Source: DYRG01 sp041161065 (lineage in GTDB: Bacteria; Pseudomonadota; Gammaproteobacteria; Beggiatoales; Beggiatoaceae). Taken from it: 64,000 nucleotides of DNA. Below are positions 17,657 to 26,437 of the stretch, piece by piece. The translations under genes were made by a program, and so were the position numbers. Where the stretch lies: contig JBEAVE010000013.1 in NCBI GenBank assembly GCA_041161065.1, positions 16,683-80,682 on the forward strand, given 5' to 3'. The notes under the pieces are model-generated. The model worked only from the letters and a program-made list of their open reading frames with translations. It had not been told where the DNA came from and did no database searches. Each line of letters starts with the position of its first letter. Positions within the stretch are counted from its first letter, which is position 1.

Positions 17657-18304
17657 ATGCAATTAACCACAACGGCGGGTGAAACATTTGAAACATATTC
17701 GGTGGGTGCAGCAAATGCTAAACGCTGCATTTTAATTATTCATGATTGGTGGGGAATGCTCGACTATAACAAAGAGTTTGCAAATTATTTCAAAAAACTG
17801 GGTTATCGGGCGATGGTTATTGATTTGTACAACGGGTATCACCCGACAAATACCAAAGAGGCGGGTGAATTTATGCGCAGTATCGATCAGGCGGTCGCGT
17901 CGCGCAAAGTTTGTGCCGCATTGGAATCGCTCAAACGCCCGAACCGCAAAATTGCCGTTCTGGGTTGGTCATTCGGCGGGGTGCAGGCGCAATATGCCGC
18001 GCTTGAGTATCCCGATTTGGTGAAAGCGATTGTGCTTTATTATTGCCGAATTGTTTTCGATAAACAAAATATTCAACAATTACAAGCACCTGTGTTAGGG
18101 ATTTTCGCTGAAGCCGAGCGGACATGGCCCGATAAACAAGTTGCTTTAGAAAACTTAATGGCGGAATTTGATAAGACCTTGATTTGTCACAGTTATGATG
18201 CCGATCACGGCTTTGCAAATCCCGACAGCGTGCGCTTCGACGATCAAGCAACCGAATATTCCCGCGATATTACCGTTGAATTCCTTAACAAATACCTTGC
18301 TTAG
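17657..18304 (+). CDS. dienelactone hydrolase-family alpha/beta hydrolase
   Basis: A 215-residue alpha/beta hydrolase. The nucleophile elbow is GWSFGG with Ser105 where classical dienelactone hydrolases have Cys. The other triad members are probably an acid near residue 159 (RTWPD) and H184 in DADHGF, as in the DLH fold. The Ser nucleophile suggests an esterase-type member rather than a true dienelactone hydrolase. AAGGGAA precedes the ATG. The stretch 17850-18060 is visibly richer in G+C than the flanks. It is the last gene of the plus-strand run and converges on era. Confidence 0.85.
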   Translation: MQLTTTAGETFETYSVGAANAKRCILIIHDWWGMLDYNKEFANYFKKLGYRAMVIDLYNGYHPTNTKEAGEFMRSIDQAVASRKVCAALESLKRPNRKIAVLGWSFGGVQAQYAALEYPDLVKAIVLYYCRIVFDKQNIQQLQAPVLGIFAEAERTWPDKQVALENLMAEFDKTLICHSYDADHGFANPDSVRFDDQATEYSRDITVEFLNKYLA

Positions 18305-18315
18305 TTTCAAATGCA

Positions 18316-18345
18316 GGTAGTGATCAAAACAGCAGATGATCTGGT
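18316..18345. repeat. partial copy of the hairpin element seen at 63602
   Basis: GGTAGTGATCAAAA at 18316-18329 is identical to the left end of the element at 63602-63696, and the similarity continues loosely (AGATGAT). The matching right end is missing. It starts 12 bases after a stop codon and lies just before a second hairpin element. Confidence 0.5.
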
Positions 18346-18372
18346 TGTTTTAACGGTTTCTAAATAAAGGAT

Positions 18373-18450
18373 AGTGGTATAAACCGAGAGAGGTTATTAT
18401 AATCTAGCTTATTGAAATATATAAAGTTTATCTTCCCTGTTTATACCACT
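18373..18450. repeat. 78-bp element with 12-bp terminal inverted repeats
   Basis: AGTGGTATAAAC at 18373-18384 is exactly mirrored by GTTTATACCACT at 18439-18450, enclosing a 54-base AT-rich core, with seven T following. It lies between converging genes (the hydrolase and era). It could be a small non-autonomous element or act as a terminator for the plus-strand run. Confidence 0.55.
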
Positions 18451-18461
18451 TTTTTTAAGTT

Positions 18462-19349
18462 TTATTCGGAGTAACCTAATTGTCGTAAAGAGCGGTCGTT
18501 GTCTGACCAGTCGGCTTTGACTTTAACCCACAACTGAAGAAATACTTTTCTATCTAAAAGTTTCTCAATATCTTGTCGAGCTTGTGAACCAACTTTTTTG
18601 AGCATTGCTCCTCCTTTTCCTATCACAATGGCTTTTTGTCCATCGCGTTCAACCCAAATCAAACCAGAAATCTTTGTTATCGTTTCTTCATCAGCAAATT
18701 GCTCAATTTCAACCGTTGTTTGATAAGGCAGTTCTTCCCCCAATAGTAACATGAGTTTCTCACGAATCAATTCAGCAACCAGAAACCGCTCAGTTTTATC
18801 CGTCAATTGATCTTCAGAAAAGATAAAATCGTTTTCTGGCAATCTTTTAATGATTTCAAGTTCTAATGCGTTGAGATTATCTTGATCTTTGGCGGATAAA
18901 GGGCAAATCGCAGAAAACTGGTATTTTTCGGACATTTTTTGCAAAAACGGCAACAAACGCTCACGGGGAACAATTTTATCGACTTTATTGACCACTAAAA
19001 TAACGGGGATTTGAATATTTTTAAACCGATTTAAAACCCACTCATCTTCGTCGCGCCATTGCATCGCTTCAACAACAAAGACAATCACATCAACATCTTG
19101 CACAAGACCCAGTGCATTTTTATTCATTATGCGATTGAGGGCTTTTTGGGGAGAAATTTGCAAACCCGGCGTATCGACAAAAATTAATTGCTGATTTTCT
19201 AACGTTTTGATACCTAAGAGATTATGACGGGTTGTTTGGGGTTTTGGGGAAGTAATGCTGATTTTTTGCCCCAACAAGGCATTTAATAACGTTGATTTGC
19301 CGACGTTCGGGCGACCAATAATAGCAATATAACCAGATTGAGTATTCAT
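18462..19349 (-). CDS. era: GTPase Era
   Basis: A 295-residue essential GTPase that assists 16S rRNA maturation and 30S assembly. G1 GRPNVGKST is near residues 11-19, G3 DTPG near 57, G4 NKVD near 120, G5 SAK near 151, and the C-terminal KH domain has VIGKGGAMLKKVG. The ATG at 19349 gives the standard length; a longer frame would add 12 unrelated residues. In most proteobacteria era directly follows rnc. Here a plus-strand gene pair separates them, so era needs its own promoter in 19350-19574. Confidence 0.96.
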   Translation of the reverse strand: MNTQSGYIAIIGRPNVGKSTLLNALLGQKISITSPKPQTTRHNLLGIKTLENQQLIFVDTPGLQISPQKALNRIMNKNALGLVQDVDVIVFVVEAMQWRDEDEWVLNRFKNIQIPVILVVNKVDKIVPRERLLPFLQKMSEKYQFSAICPLSAKDQDNLNALELEIIKRLPENDFIFSEDQLTDKTERFLVAELIREKLMLLLGEELPYQTTVEIEQFADEETITKISGLIWVERDGQKAIVIGKGGAMLKKVGSQARQDIEKLLDRKVFLQLWVKVKADWSDNDRSLRQLGYSE

Positions 19350-19406
19350 ACAGCACGATCTCGAGTAAAATTTTAAGTAAATCAAGTAGTTATGTAATAG
19401 CCACCG

Positions 19407-19446
19407 ATAAGTTTTGGATATAAGTTGCTTATTCCAAATATAAGTT
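19407..19446. repeat. three iterated ATAAGTT repeats in the era/antitoxin intergenic region
   Basis: ATAAGTT occurs at 19407-19413, 19420-19426 and 19440-19446; the last two are part of a longer ATATAAGTT. They lie in the divergent gap between era and the toxin-antitoxin-like pair, upstream of era. They could be regulator sites; nothing more can be said. Confidence 0.35.
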
Positions 19447-19501
19447 AGATCATATCACAATTTTATAAAAGAAAATAAAATCATAGAGTTAAAAAAATTG
19501 C

Positions 19502-19529
19502 TTGACACCAAAATTATCTTATATAGAAT
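19502..19529 (+). promoter_or_regulatory. sigma70-type promoter of the toxin-antitoxin-like pair
   Basis: A perfect -35 TTGACA (19502-19507), 16 bases, then TAGAAT (19524-19529, 5 of 6 match). Transcription should start near 19536, giving a leader of about 40 bases with AGGAGA just before the ATG at 19575. This is among the strongest promoter matches in the window. Confidence 0.65.
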
Positions 19530-19532
19530 AAG

Positions 19533-19560
19533 AAGCACTTGTTATTTTTGACAAGTACTT
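19533..19560. promoter_or_regulatory. inverted repeat at the start of transcription, likely autoregulatory operator
   Basis: AAGCACTTGT (19533-19542) and ACAAGTACTT (19551-19560) form a 10-base inverted repeat with one mismatch, centred just after the predicted start site. Toxin-antitoxin operons are commonly repressed by their own antitoxin through such sites, so this is the likely operator. Confidence 0.5.
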
Positions 19561-19574
19561 ATAGGAGATAAACC

Positions 19575-20006
19575 ATGAATACTCACAAAATTCCTAAAAC
19601 TTCAAATCGGATAGGATATATCCCTTTGAATATAACAAATAAATTGAAAAACTACATTCACGCATATTTCGATCAAAACCCCAAAGGAGAAGACGTGACA
19701 TTGGAAGTTTTTAAACAACTCGGAGGACTTCAAGGAATTGAAGCATTAGCCCAGCAATTCAATAAAACAACCGCCGCAATTAAGCAAGATATTGGATTAG
19801 CGATTTCTATCATTGGTAAAGAACTCTATCCCGATAGTTTTGAATCTATTGGCTCAAGAAAAACGCCTATCCACGCTAAAGATAGCGGAATACATAATTA
19901 TACGAAACATCGCTTAAAAAAAAAGCCAACCATTGATTTGATCTTTGGTTGTATTAAATCTAAAGAAGACGGTGTAGCGTATCAAAACAAAATGAGGGAA
20001 GAATAA
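19575..20006 (+). CDS. HTH-containing putative antitoxin (unrecognised family)
   Basis: A 143-residue protein I cannot place in a named antitoxin family. A plausible helix-turn-helix lies at about residues 53-77 (GIEALAQQFNKTTAAIKQDI). The C-terminal 45 residues are Lys-rich and polar, as expected of a toxin-wrapping tail. Its stop overlaps the ATG of a PIN-domain gene in a TAATG junction, and an operator-like inverted repeat sits in its leader. These facts support an antitoxin role, which is inference. It is longer than typical VapB antitoxins (about 75-90 residues). AGGAGA precedes the ATG. Confidence 0.65.
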   Translation: MNTHKIPKTSNRIGYIPLNITNKLKNYIHAYFDQNPKGEDVTLEVFKQLGGLQGIEALAQQFNKTTAAIKQDIGLAISIIGKELYPDSFESIGSRKTPIHAKDSGIHNYTKHRLKKKPTIDLIFGCIKSKEDGVAYQNKMREE

Positions 20007-20386
20007 TGCGCTACATTGTCGATACCAATGTTTGGATTTATTTATTTGAAGGGCGACAAGAACTACTGGCATTAAAAAATGATATTGCTAATCAAATAAT
20101 CATTCCTGTTTTAACGCCAGTCGTTTTTGCAGAAGTGCTGGGTTGGGAACAAATTAATGAGGAAAAAGAACAGGATATTAGAGGATACTTTGCATCTTTA
20201 GAAATGCTCCCAATAAATCATAATCATTGGGAACAAATTATTACATGGCGAAAACAGGGGATTAAGAAAAAAATGCCAGATTTATTAATTGCGGCTAATG
20301 CAAAAATCGCGGATTATCCGATTTTAACGCGCAATACAAGCGATTTCTCACCATTAGCAATTGGTTTAAAAAACCCATTTGAATAA
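20006..20386 (+). CDS. PIN-domain (VapC-like) toxin ribonuclease
   Basis: A 126-residue PIN domain. Acidic residues expected for Mg2+ binding are seen: D6 in VDTNVWIY, E43 in FAEVLGW, D92 in MPDLLIAANA, and D113 in TRNTSDFSPL. VapC-type toxins cut tRNA or rRNA at specific sites and stop translation. It is coupled to the upstream HTH gene by TAATG. It converges on rnc 33 bases away. The family call is firm; target and partner specificity are unknown. Confidence 0.88.
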   Translation: MRYIVDTNVWIYLFEGRQELLALKNDIANQIIIPVLTPVVFAEVLGWEQINEEKEQDIRGYFASLEMLPINHNHWEQIITWRKQGIKKKMPDLLIAANAKIADYPILTRNTSDFSPLAIGLKNPFE

Positions 20387-20418
20387 ATTGACGAGGGCAA
20401 TATAACCGGCTTGGGTGT

Positions 20419-21123
20419 TCATGCTGCTCGATCTCTGGGTGAATTTTTTTGTAATAAATCAAGTGCTTGTGCAGCAGCGGCTTGTTCGGCGTGACGGCGA
20501 CTGTTTCCCTCACCGTAAGTGGGTGTATCCAAACCTGCCACGCGACATTCGATAGAAAAATGTTGTTCATGGGGGTTGCCGACGACTTCCAAAACACGAT
20601 AAGACGGTAAGTCTAAACGGCGCGCTTGCAAATATTCCTGCAAACGGGTTTTGGCATCTTTGGATTCGTTGAGGGTTAATTTTTGGAAACGCTCATCATA
20701 CAATCGGGTAAGTAATTGTTTAACCGGATTAATATTGCTATTGGCATCTAAATAAACCGCGCCGATAATGGCTTCGAGGGCATCGGCTAAAATGGAGGCG
20801 CGTCGCCAGCCACCGCTTTTGAGTTCGCCGCCGCCCAATCGCAATTCAGAGCCTAATTGTAGTTGTGTGGCGATGCCTGCGAGGGTTTCTTCTTTGACCA
20901 AATCCGCGCGCAAACGGGTGAGTTGTCCTTCGTTGGCGGCGGGGAAACGTGCAAAGAGCAAATCTGCCATGACGTAGCTTAAAATGGCATCACCGAGAAA
21001 CTCTAAACGCTCATTATTTGGCGTGCCTGCGCTGCGGTGGGTTAAAGCTACCGTTAATAACGCGGTGTTATTGAAACGGTAGCCCAAAACTTGACTTAAA
21101 CGAGAGAAACTATCTGATTTCAA
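20419..21123 (-). CDS. rnc: ribonuclease III
   Basis: A 234-residue double-strand-specific endonuclease. The catalytic signature ERLEFLGDA is at 38-46 (E41, D45), with D114 and E117 in ADALEAIIGA. A double-stranded-RNA-binding domain fills roughly 155-228. It matures rRNA and degrades structured RNA. The start is a TTG at 21123 that overlaps the DUF4845 stop (TTGA); no ATG or GTG gives a proper N-terminus, and LSQVLGYRF sits at the expected distance. This rare start codon and the overlap suggest translation depends on the upstream gene. Confidence 0.96.
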   Translation of the reverse strand: MKSDSFSRLSQVLGYRFNNTALLTVALTHRSAGTPNNERLEFLGDAILSYVMADLLFARFPAANEGQLTRLRADLVKEETLAGIATQLQLGSELRLGGGELKSGGWRRASILADALEAIIGAVYLDANSNINPVKQLLTRLYDERFQKLTLNESKDAKTRLQEYLQARRLDLPSYRVLEVVGNPHEQHFSIECRVAGLDTPTYGEGNSRRHAEQAAAAQALDLLQKNSPRDRAA

Positions 21124-21494
21124 AGTTGTACTTCTTGCTGAAATTTAACGGTCACATAAATATTTTTGAAAATCGGGGCTTCGCGAAAATAATCAATGAC
21201 CACGAAACGACTATCAGAAACCTGTTTGAATTGGAAATGATCTTTGAAATTATTGGCATCGATAGTGCGCACGTCGCCAATTTTGTAGAGAAAATCCAAT
21301 AACCGAAGTTTAATGTCATCTTTGCTCATATTTCTCGCGTCGGGTAACCCCTTGAGTTGATTGACAGATCGCACCACGCCATTATATTCGTTATACATCG
21401 GAATCACTTTCAGACCGATCAACACAAAAAATCCGCCCGACACCAATAACATCAACCAAATCATCATGCCTGCGCCACGTTGTGAGTGTTTCAT
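21120..21494 (-). CDS. DUF4845 membrane protein
   Basis: A 124-residue protein with one N-terminal membrane helix (about residues 11-32, MIWLMLLVSGGFFVLIGLKVI) after a short QRGAGM segment, and a small periplasmic domain. DUF4845 proteins lie between lepB and rnc in many proteobacteria, but their function is not known. The N-terminus resembles a type-IV-pilin-like leader (QRGAG before the helix), a resemblance only. AGAGGA precedes the ATG. Confidence 0.88.
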   Translation of the reverse strand: MKHSQRGAGMMIWLMLLVSGGFFVLIGLKVIPMYNEYNGVVRSVNQLKGLPDARNMSKDDIKLRLLDFLYKIGDVRTIDANNFKDHFQFKQVSDSRFVVIDYFREAPIFKNIYVTVKFQQEVQL

Positions 21495-21512
21495 AATACA
21501 TATCCTCTTGAG

Positions 21513-22421
21513 TTATTTAAGAATTGTGCCCAATCGCGTCCAATCGATGCCGACGTGCGCCCAATCCCAGTTCATCCAAATGAAAAAAGCCCGTCCCACT
21601 AAATTTTCTTCGGGCACCATGCCCCAATAACGGCTATCGCGGCTATTATCGCGGTTATCGCCCAACACAAAATACTGACCCTTTGGCACGCGCTCGATGT
21701 GTAACATACCCACCCGCGCGGGGGAATCCGCTGGCAGCATACGTTGTTGATCGGGCGACCAATAATACCCTGAAATGCGGGGTTGTCCGGGACCTGTGAG
21801 GATTTCGTGGCTAACATTGGGCGGCAATTGCTCGACAAATTTCTCCGCGCCGCTAAACCCGCTGCCTTGCCCCACCCCCTTGTAGACACCTTGACTTTCA
21901 CGAAAAACCGGCTCGCCGTTCACGTACAGCATTCGGGTCAAATAATTATATTCAATTTTATCCCCCGGCAAACCAATAATTCGTTTAATGTACGGGATTT
22001 TGGGGTCTTGCGGATAACGAAACACCACAATATCGCCGCGTTTAGGTTCGCTGATGTCAAAAAACTTCCAATTCAACACCGGCAATCGCAATCCATATTC
22101 GTATTTGCTCACCAAAATGAAATCGCCAATTAACAGCGTTGGCATCATCGATCCCGATGGAATTCTGAAAGGTTCAACAATAAACGATCTTAAAACCAAC
22201 ACAATTAAGAAAACAGGAAATAAAGATCGCCCAAAATCCACCCAACTAGGCACTTCTTCAATTTTAGAAAGTTGCTCGGCGGGCGCATTGTTTGGCAAAC
22301 CCGATAACAAACGTCTTCTTTTGGGTGCGAGTTTGATTTGATCATACGCCCACGCTAATCCTGTTAAACTCGTTAAAATGACTAAAATTAACGCTAAATC
22401 TGTCAATTTCGACCAATCCAT
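21513..22421 (-). CDS. lepB: signal peptidase I
   Basis: A 302-residue inner-membrane serine protease that removes signal peptides from exported proteins. Two N-terminal helices (about 8-26 and 65-80), catalytic Ser91 in IPSGSMMPT, general base Lys146 in YIKRIIGLPGD, and the box GDNRDNSRDSRYWG near the C-terminus are all present. Positions match E. coli LepB. The ATG shares a TAATG junction with the lepA stop. Confidence 0.96.
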   Translation of the reverse strand: MDWSKLTDLALILVILTSLTGLAWAYDQIKLAPKRRRLLSGLPNNAPAEQLSKIEEVPSWVDFGRSLFPVFLIVLVLRSFIVEPFRIPSGSMMPTLLIGDFILVSKYEYGLRLPVLNWKFFDISEPKRGDIVVFRYPQDPKIPYIKRIIGLPGDKIEYNYLTRMLYVNGEPVFRESQGVYKGVGQGSGFSGAEKFVEQLPPNVSHEILTGPGQPRISGYYWSPDQQRMLPADSPARVGMLHIERVPKGQYFVLGDNRDNSRDSRYWGMVPEENLVGRAFFIWMNWDWAHVGIDWTRLGTILK

Positions 22422-24220
22422 TATTTATCACCTTTTCCTGTGCGTAAAATCGCCAAAAACGCATCTTGGGGAATGTTCACCGACCCAATTTGTTTCATTC
22501 TTTTTTTACCCTCTTTTTGTTTCTCTAAAAGTTTCTTTTTTCGCGTAATATCGCCGCCGTAACATTTCGCTAACACGTTCTTTCGCATGGCTTTTACGGT
22601 TTGTCGAGCGATGATATTTCCACCGATTGCCGCTTGAATGGCGACATCAAACATTTGTCGAGGAATGACTTCTTGCATTCTCTCGGCGAGTTCTCGACCT
22701 CTGCTCATGCTTTGTGCTCGATGAACAATCACCGATAACGCATCGACTTTATCCCCATTAATTAAAATATCTAATTTCACCAAATCCGCAGGTTGAAAAC
22801 GCACAAATTGATAATCCATCGACGCATAACCCCGACTTACCGATTTCAAACGATCAAAGAAATCCAACACCATTTCACTCATCGGCATTTCATAATCTAA
22901 CGAAATTTGCGTGCCCGCGTAATGTAATTTCTTTTGAACGCCGCGTTTTTCTTCACATAATTTGATCACATTTCCTAAATAATCGGGCGGCAATAACAAA
23001 CGCGCTTCAATAATCGGTTCTCTAATTTCTGCAATGTGATTGACGGGAGGAAGTTTCGCGGGATTATCCACCATTAAAACTTCACCACTATTTGTTTCAA
23101 CTTCATAAATAACCGTCGGCGCGGTGGTAATCAAATCTAATTGATATTCTCTTTCTAAGCGTTCTTGGACAATTTCCATGTGCAACATACCCAAAAAACC
23201 ACAACGAAATCCGAAACCTAGCGCGCTTGAGGTTTCTGGTTCGTAATACAACGCCGCGTCATTCAAACGCAATTTTCCTAACGCTTCACGAAATGCTTCA
23301 TAATCATTCGCATCAATCGGATACATTCCCGCAAACACGCGCGGTTTAATGGCTTGAAACCCGGGCAACGGTTGATCCGCCGGTTTATCAACGCCCGTTA
23401 AAGTATCCCCGACCGGCGCGCCATTAATATCCTTAATGCCCGCAATCACAAACCCAACTTCGCCCGCTGTTAATTTTTGGGTGTGCGTCATTTTGGGGGT
23501 AAAAACGCCAACCTTATCAACCTGTTCCTTGCGTCCGGTCGACATAATTTGGATTTTTTGATTGATATTGATTTCGCCATTCACCACGCGAACCAGAGAA
23601 ACTACGCCCAAATAATTATCAAACCACGAATCGATAATTAACGCTTGCAAAGGTGCATTGGGATCGCCTTCGGGTGGCGGAATTCGAGCGATCAGTTGTT
23701 CTAATAAGTCATTGATTCCTATGCCGGTTTTTGCGCTAACTTTTAAAGCATCGTGCGCTTCGATGCCAATAACATCTTCAATTTCTTGACAAACTCGATC
23801 AGGTTCAGCGGAAGGCAAATCGATTTTATTTAAAACGGGAACAACTTCTAAGCCTTGATCGAGCGCGGTGTAACAATTCGCAACGCTTTGTGCTTCAACG
23901 CCTTGCGCGGCATCGACGACCAATAATGCGCCTTCACACGCGGCTAAAGATCGCGACACTTCATAAGAAAAATCCACGTGTCCGGGGGTATCAATAAGGT
24001 TTAAGTGATAGATGATGCCGTCTTTGGCTTGGTAACGTAAAGTGACGCTTTGTGCTTTGATGGTGATGCCGCGTTCACGTTCAATATCCATCGAATCAAG
24101 GACTTGTTCGGACATTTCGCGGTCGGTTAAACCGCCACAAAGTTGGATAAATCGGTCAGCGAGTGTGGATTTGCCGTGATCGATATGTGCGATGATGGAA
24201 AAATTGCGGATATGCTTCAT
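22421..24220 (-). CDS. lepA: elongation factor 4 (LepA)
   Basis: A 599-residue translational GTPase that acts on ribosomes and affects initiation and back-translocation. G1 AHIDHGKSTL near residue 11, switch region ERERGITIKAQ, G3 DTPGHVDF, G4 NKID, and a C-terminal domain ending in the characteristic Lys-rich KKKLLEKQKEGKKRMK segment. The length is standard. It heads the lepA-lepB-DUF4845-rnc run. The gap to relA (24221-24307) is about 90 bases. Confidence 0.97.
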   Translation of the reverse strand: MKHIRNFSIIAHIDHGKSTLADRFIQLCGGLTDREMSEQVLDSMDIERERGITIKAQSVTLRYQAKDGIIYHLNLIDTPGHVDFSYEVSRSLAACEGALLVVDAAQGVEAQSVANCYTALDQGLEVVPVLNKIDLPSAEPDRVCQEIEDVIGIEAHDALKVSAKTGIGINDLLEQLIARIPPPEGDPNAPLQALIIDSWFDNYLGVVSLVRVVNGEININQKIQIMSTGRKEQVDKVGVFTPKMTHTQKLTAGEVGFVIAGIKDINGAPVGDTLTGVDKPADQPLPGFQAIKPRVFAGMYPIDANDYEAFREALGKLRLNDAALYYEPETSSALGFGFRCGFLGMLHMEIVQERLEREYQLDLITTAPTVIYEVETNSGEVLMVDNPAKLPPVNHIAEIREPIIEARLLLPPDYLGNVIKLCEEKRGVQKKLHYAGTQISLDYEMPMSEMVLDFFDRLKSVSRGYASMDYQFVRFQPADLVKLDILINGDKVDALSVIVHRAQSMSRGRELAERMQEVIPRQMFDVAIQAAIGGNIIARQTVKAMRKNVLAKCYGGDITRKKKLLEKQKEGKKRMKQIGSVNIPQDAFLAILRTGKGDK

Positions 24221-24307
24221 GAAAACTCGGCGTTAAGTGCAGGAGACAATTAGAACACGCTATTCTAACGCATTTTAACGTTTTCTAAAACATCAAATGC
24301 ACATTCA

Positions 24308-26437
24308 TTAAGCCGCTTTCACCCGCGATGCTTCAATAACATCGGGAAGTTCCTCTAAACGATGTAATAACACACTTAATTGTTCTGCATGGTTCACTTC
24401 TACCCGAATAATGATTTTAACTAATGCCTGTTGTTTATCGTAATTTGTTCGATGAGCGGTCATGCGTAATTTACATTCTGAAACCACCTGTGCAACCTGC
24501 GATAAAATGTCCGCTTTCTCATCACATAATAGAGCAATATCGACGGGATAAACGGTCTTTTCATTTTGCTGCCATTCCACTGAAATCAAACGCTGTTGTT
24601 CTTGAAATTCCCAACGCTTAACATAATTACAATCTTCACGATGTATAGAAATCCCTTTTCCTTTCGTAATGAAACCCCTAATCAAATCACCCGGAACTGG
24701 ATTACAACAACGTGCTGTATGTGTTAATAAACCCTCAATTCCAAAACTAGAAATCCCACCTTTTCCTGCATTTTGATGACTTTGGCGGGGTTTAACCGTC
24801 GGTAACAAAGGAGGAAATAACCATTCTCTAATCGCAAAAGCAATTTTATCAGGTGTAATATTTCCTTTACCAATTTCGCCACATAAATATTCGGAGTTCT
24901 TACATTGCAAACGTGTCGCTAATTCTTCCCAGTTAATTTCTTTTACATTCAAACGCCGTAATTCACGTTCTAATAACGTTCTTCCTTCAGAAATATGTTG
25001 TGTTAATGCTTGCTTTTGTAACCACAATCGAATCTTTTGTTTTGCACTCTGGGTTTGTACATAATGTAATTGCGCGTTCAACCAGTCTCGACTTGGACGT
25101 TCTTCTTTAACCGTTAAAATCTCAACTTCATCACCATTCTTCAAACGAGTATTCAAAGGAACAATTCGCTGATTGATTTTTGCACCTCGACAACGATGTC
25201 CTAAGTTTGTATGAATATGATAAGCAAAATCTAAAGGGGTAGAACCATTAGAAAGTTGCAATACTTTTCCTTTGGGTGTTAAAACATAAATGACCGTTTC
25301 ATCGGGTAATTCTAGGGTTTGTTCACCATTAAGAAACTCGCGTAAGTTAGAAATCTTTTTTTCTAAATGAAAATCGGGTTTCACGCCCTCTTTATAACGC
25401 CAATGTGATGCGTCACCTGATTCTGCTAAACGGTGCATTTCAAATGTGCGGATTTGTACTTCAAATTTCTTATCTTCTGGTCCAATAACAGCGGTGTGCA
25501 AAGATTGATAACCATTGGGTTTAGGCGCAGCAATGTAATCATCAAATTCAGACGGCAAAGGCTCCCATAAACTATGCACTAAACCTAATACGCTATAACA
25601 TTCATTTAACGAGTTCACCATAACTCTCACCGCTAGTGCATCAAAAATCCTTGAAATATCTAGTTTTTTCTTTTGCATCTTTCGCCAAATGCTATAAATA
25701 TGCTTAGGTCTTCCACTCACATTTCCTTGAATCTGATTGATTTGTAATTTATGAGATAAGGTTTGCATAATATGTTGCAAATAGGCTTCTCTTTCTACTC
25801 GCCGATGCTCTAAAGATTTTGCAATCGTGGTATAAATCTCTGGTTCTAAAGTACGCAAAGATAAATCCTCTAATTCCCATTTCAACCGTCCAATTCCTAA
25901 ACGGTTTGCCAACGGTGCAAAAATTTCTAAGGTTTCTTTCGCAAAATGCTGTTGATAATCTAAAGGAAAAGATCGAATTCGCCGCATTTCAATAAGGCGT
26001 TCCGCTAATTTAATTAAAATAGTGCGCGGATCGTTGAGCATCGATAACAACATTTTGCGCATATTTTCAAGATTCTGAGCGGGAGAAACTTTATTATCTG
26101 TTAAAATCGGCAAATCGTGTAAAATAACCATTTTTTGCATTGCAATAACTAAATCCGTTGCAATATCTCCACACATTTGACGAATTTCTTTTTCAAATAG
26201 CGTTTCATCAAACCAACGATAAAGCATCGCTGCAATCAAAGTCGGCACATTTGCTTGGAGTTCTTCTAATAAACTGATTAAACTACAGGCATCATCTAAT
26301 TGGGTTTCAGTTGCTCGTTGATTCAACCAATAACAGGCTTTCGTTAAAATCAGACATTCTTCTAGCGATTTGTTTTGACATAATTGCGTTAATTTTGTCG
26401 ATAAATCTAAGGAAGTTTGTGAAACTGTGCTAACCAT
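24308..26437 (-). CDS. relA: GTP pyrophosphokinase RelA
   Basis: A 709-residue RelA/SpoT homologue. The hydrolase half is degenerate: where SpoT has the His-Asp pair there is AAMLYRWFD, so no (p)ppGpp hydrolysis is expected. The synthetase half has the acidic EFDDYIAAPKPNGYQSLHT typical of ribosome-associated RelA. A TGS domain (about 395-455), a Cys-containing zinc-finger-type region (RCCNPVPGD) and an ACT domain follow. It makes the stringent-response alarmone. The start overlaps the pepP stop by eight bases. Confidence 0.94.
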   Translation of the reverse strand: MVSTVSQTSLDLSTKLTQLCQNKSLEECLILTKACYWLNQRATETQLDDACSLISLLEELQANVPTLIAAMLYRWFDETLFEKEIRQMCGDIATDLVIAMQKMVILHDLPILTDNKVSPAQNLENMRKMLLSMLNDPRTILIKLAERLIEMRRIRSFPLDYQQHFAKETLEIFAPLANRLGIGRLKWELEDLSLRTLEPEIYTTIAKSLEHRRVEREAYLQHIMQTLSHKLQINQIQGNVSGRPKHIYSIWRKMQKKKLDISRIFDALAVRVMVNSLNECYSVLGLVHSLWEPLPSEFDDYIAAPKPNGYQSLHTAVIGPEDKKFEVQIRTFEMHRLAESGDASHWRYKEGVKPDFHLEKKISNLREFLNGEQTLELPDETVIYVLTPKGKVLQLSNGSTPLDFAYHIHTNLGHRCRGAKINQRIVPLNTRLKNGDEVEILTVKEERPSRDWLNAQLHYVQTQSAKQKIRLWLQKQALTQHISEGRTLLERELRRLNVKEINWEELATRLQCKNSEYLCGEIGKGNITPDKIAFAIREWLFPPLLPTVKPRQSHQNAGKGGISSFGIEGLLTHTARCCNPVPGDLIRGFITKGKGISIHREDCNYVKRWEFQEQQRLISVEWQQNEKTVYPVDIALLCDEKADILSQVAQVVSECKLRMTAHRTNYDKQQALVKIIIRVEVNHAEQLSVLLHRLEELPDVIEASRVKAA

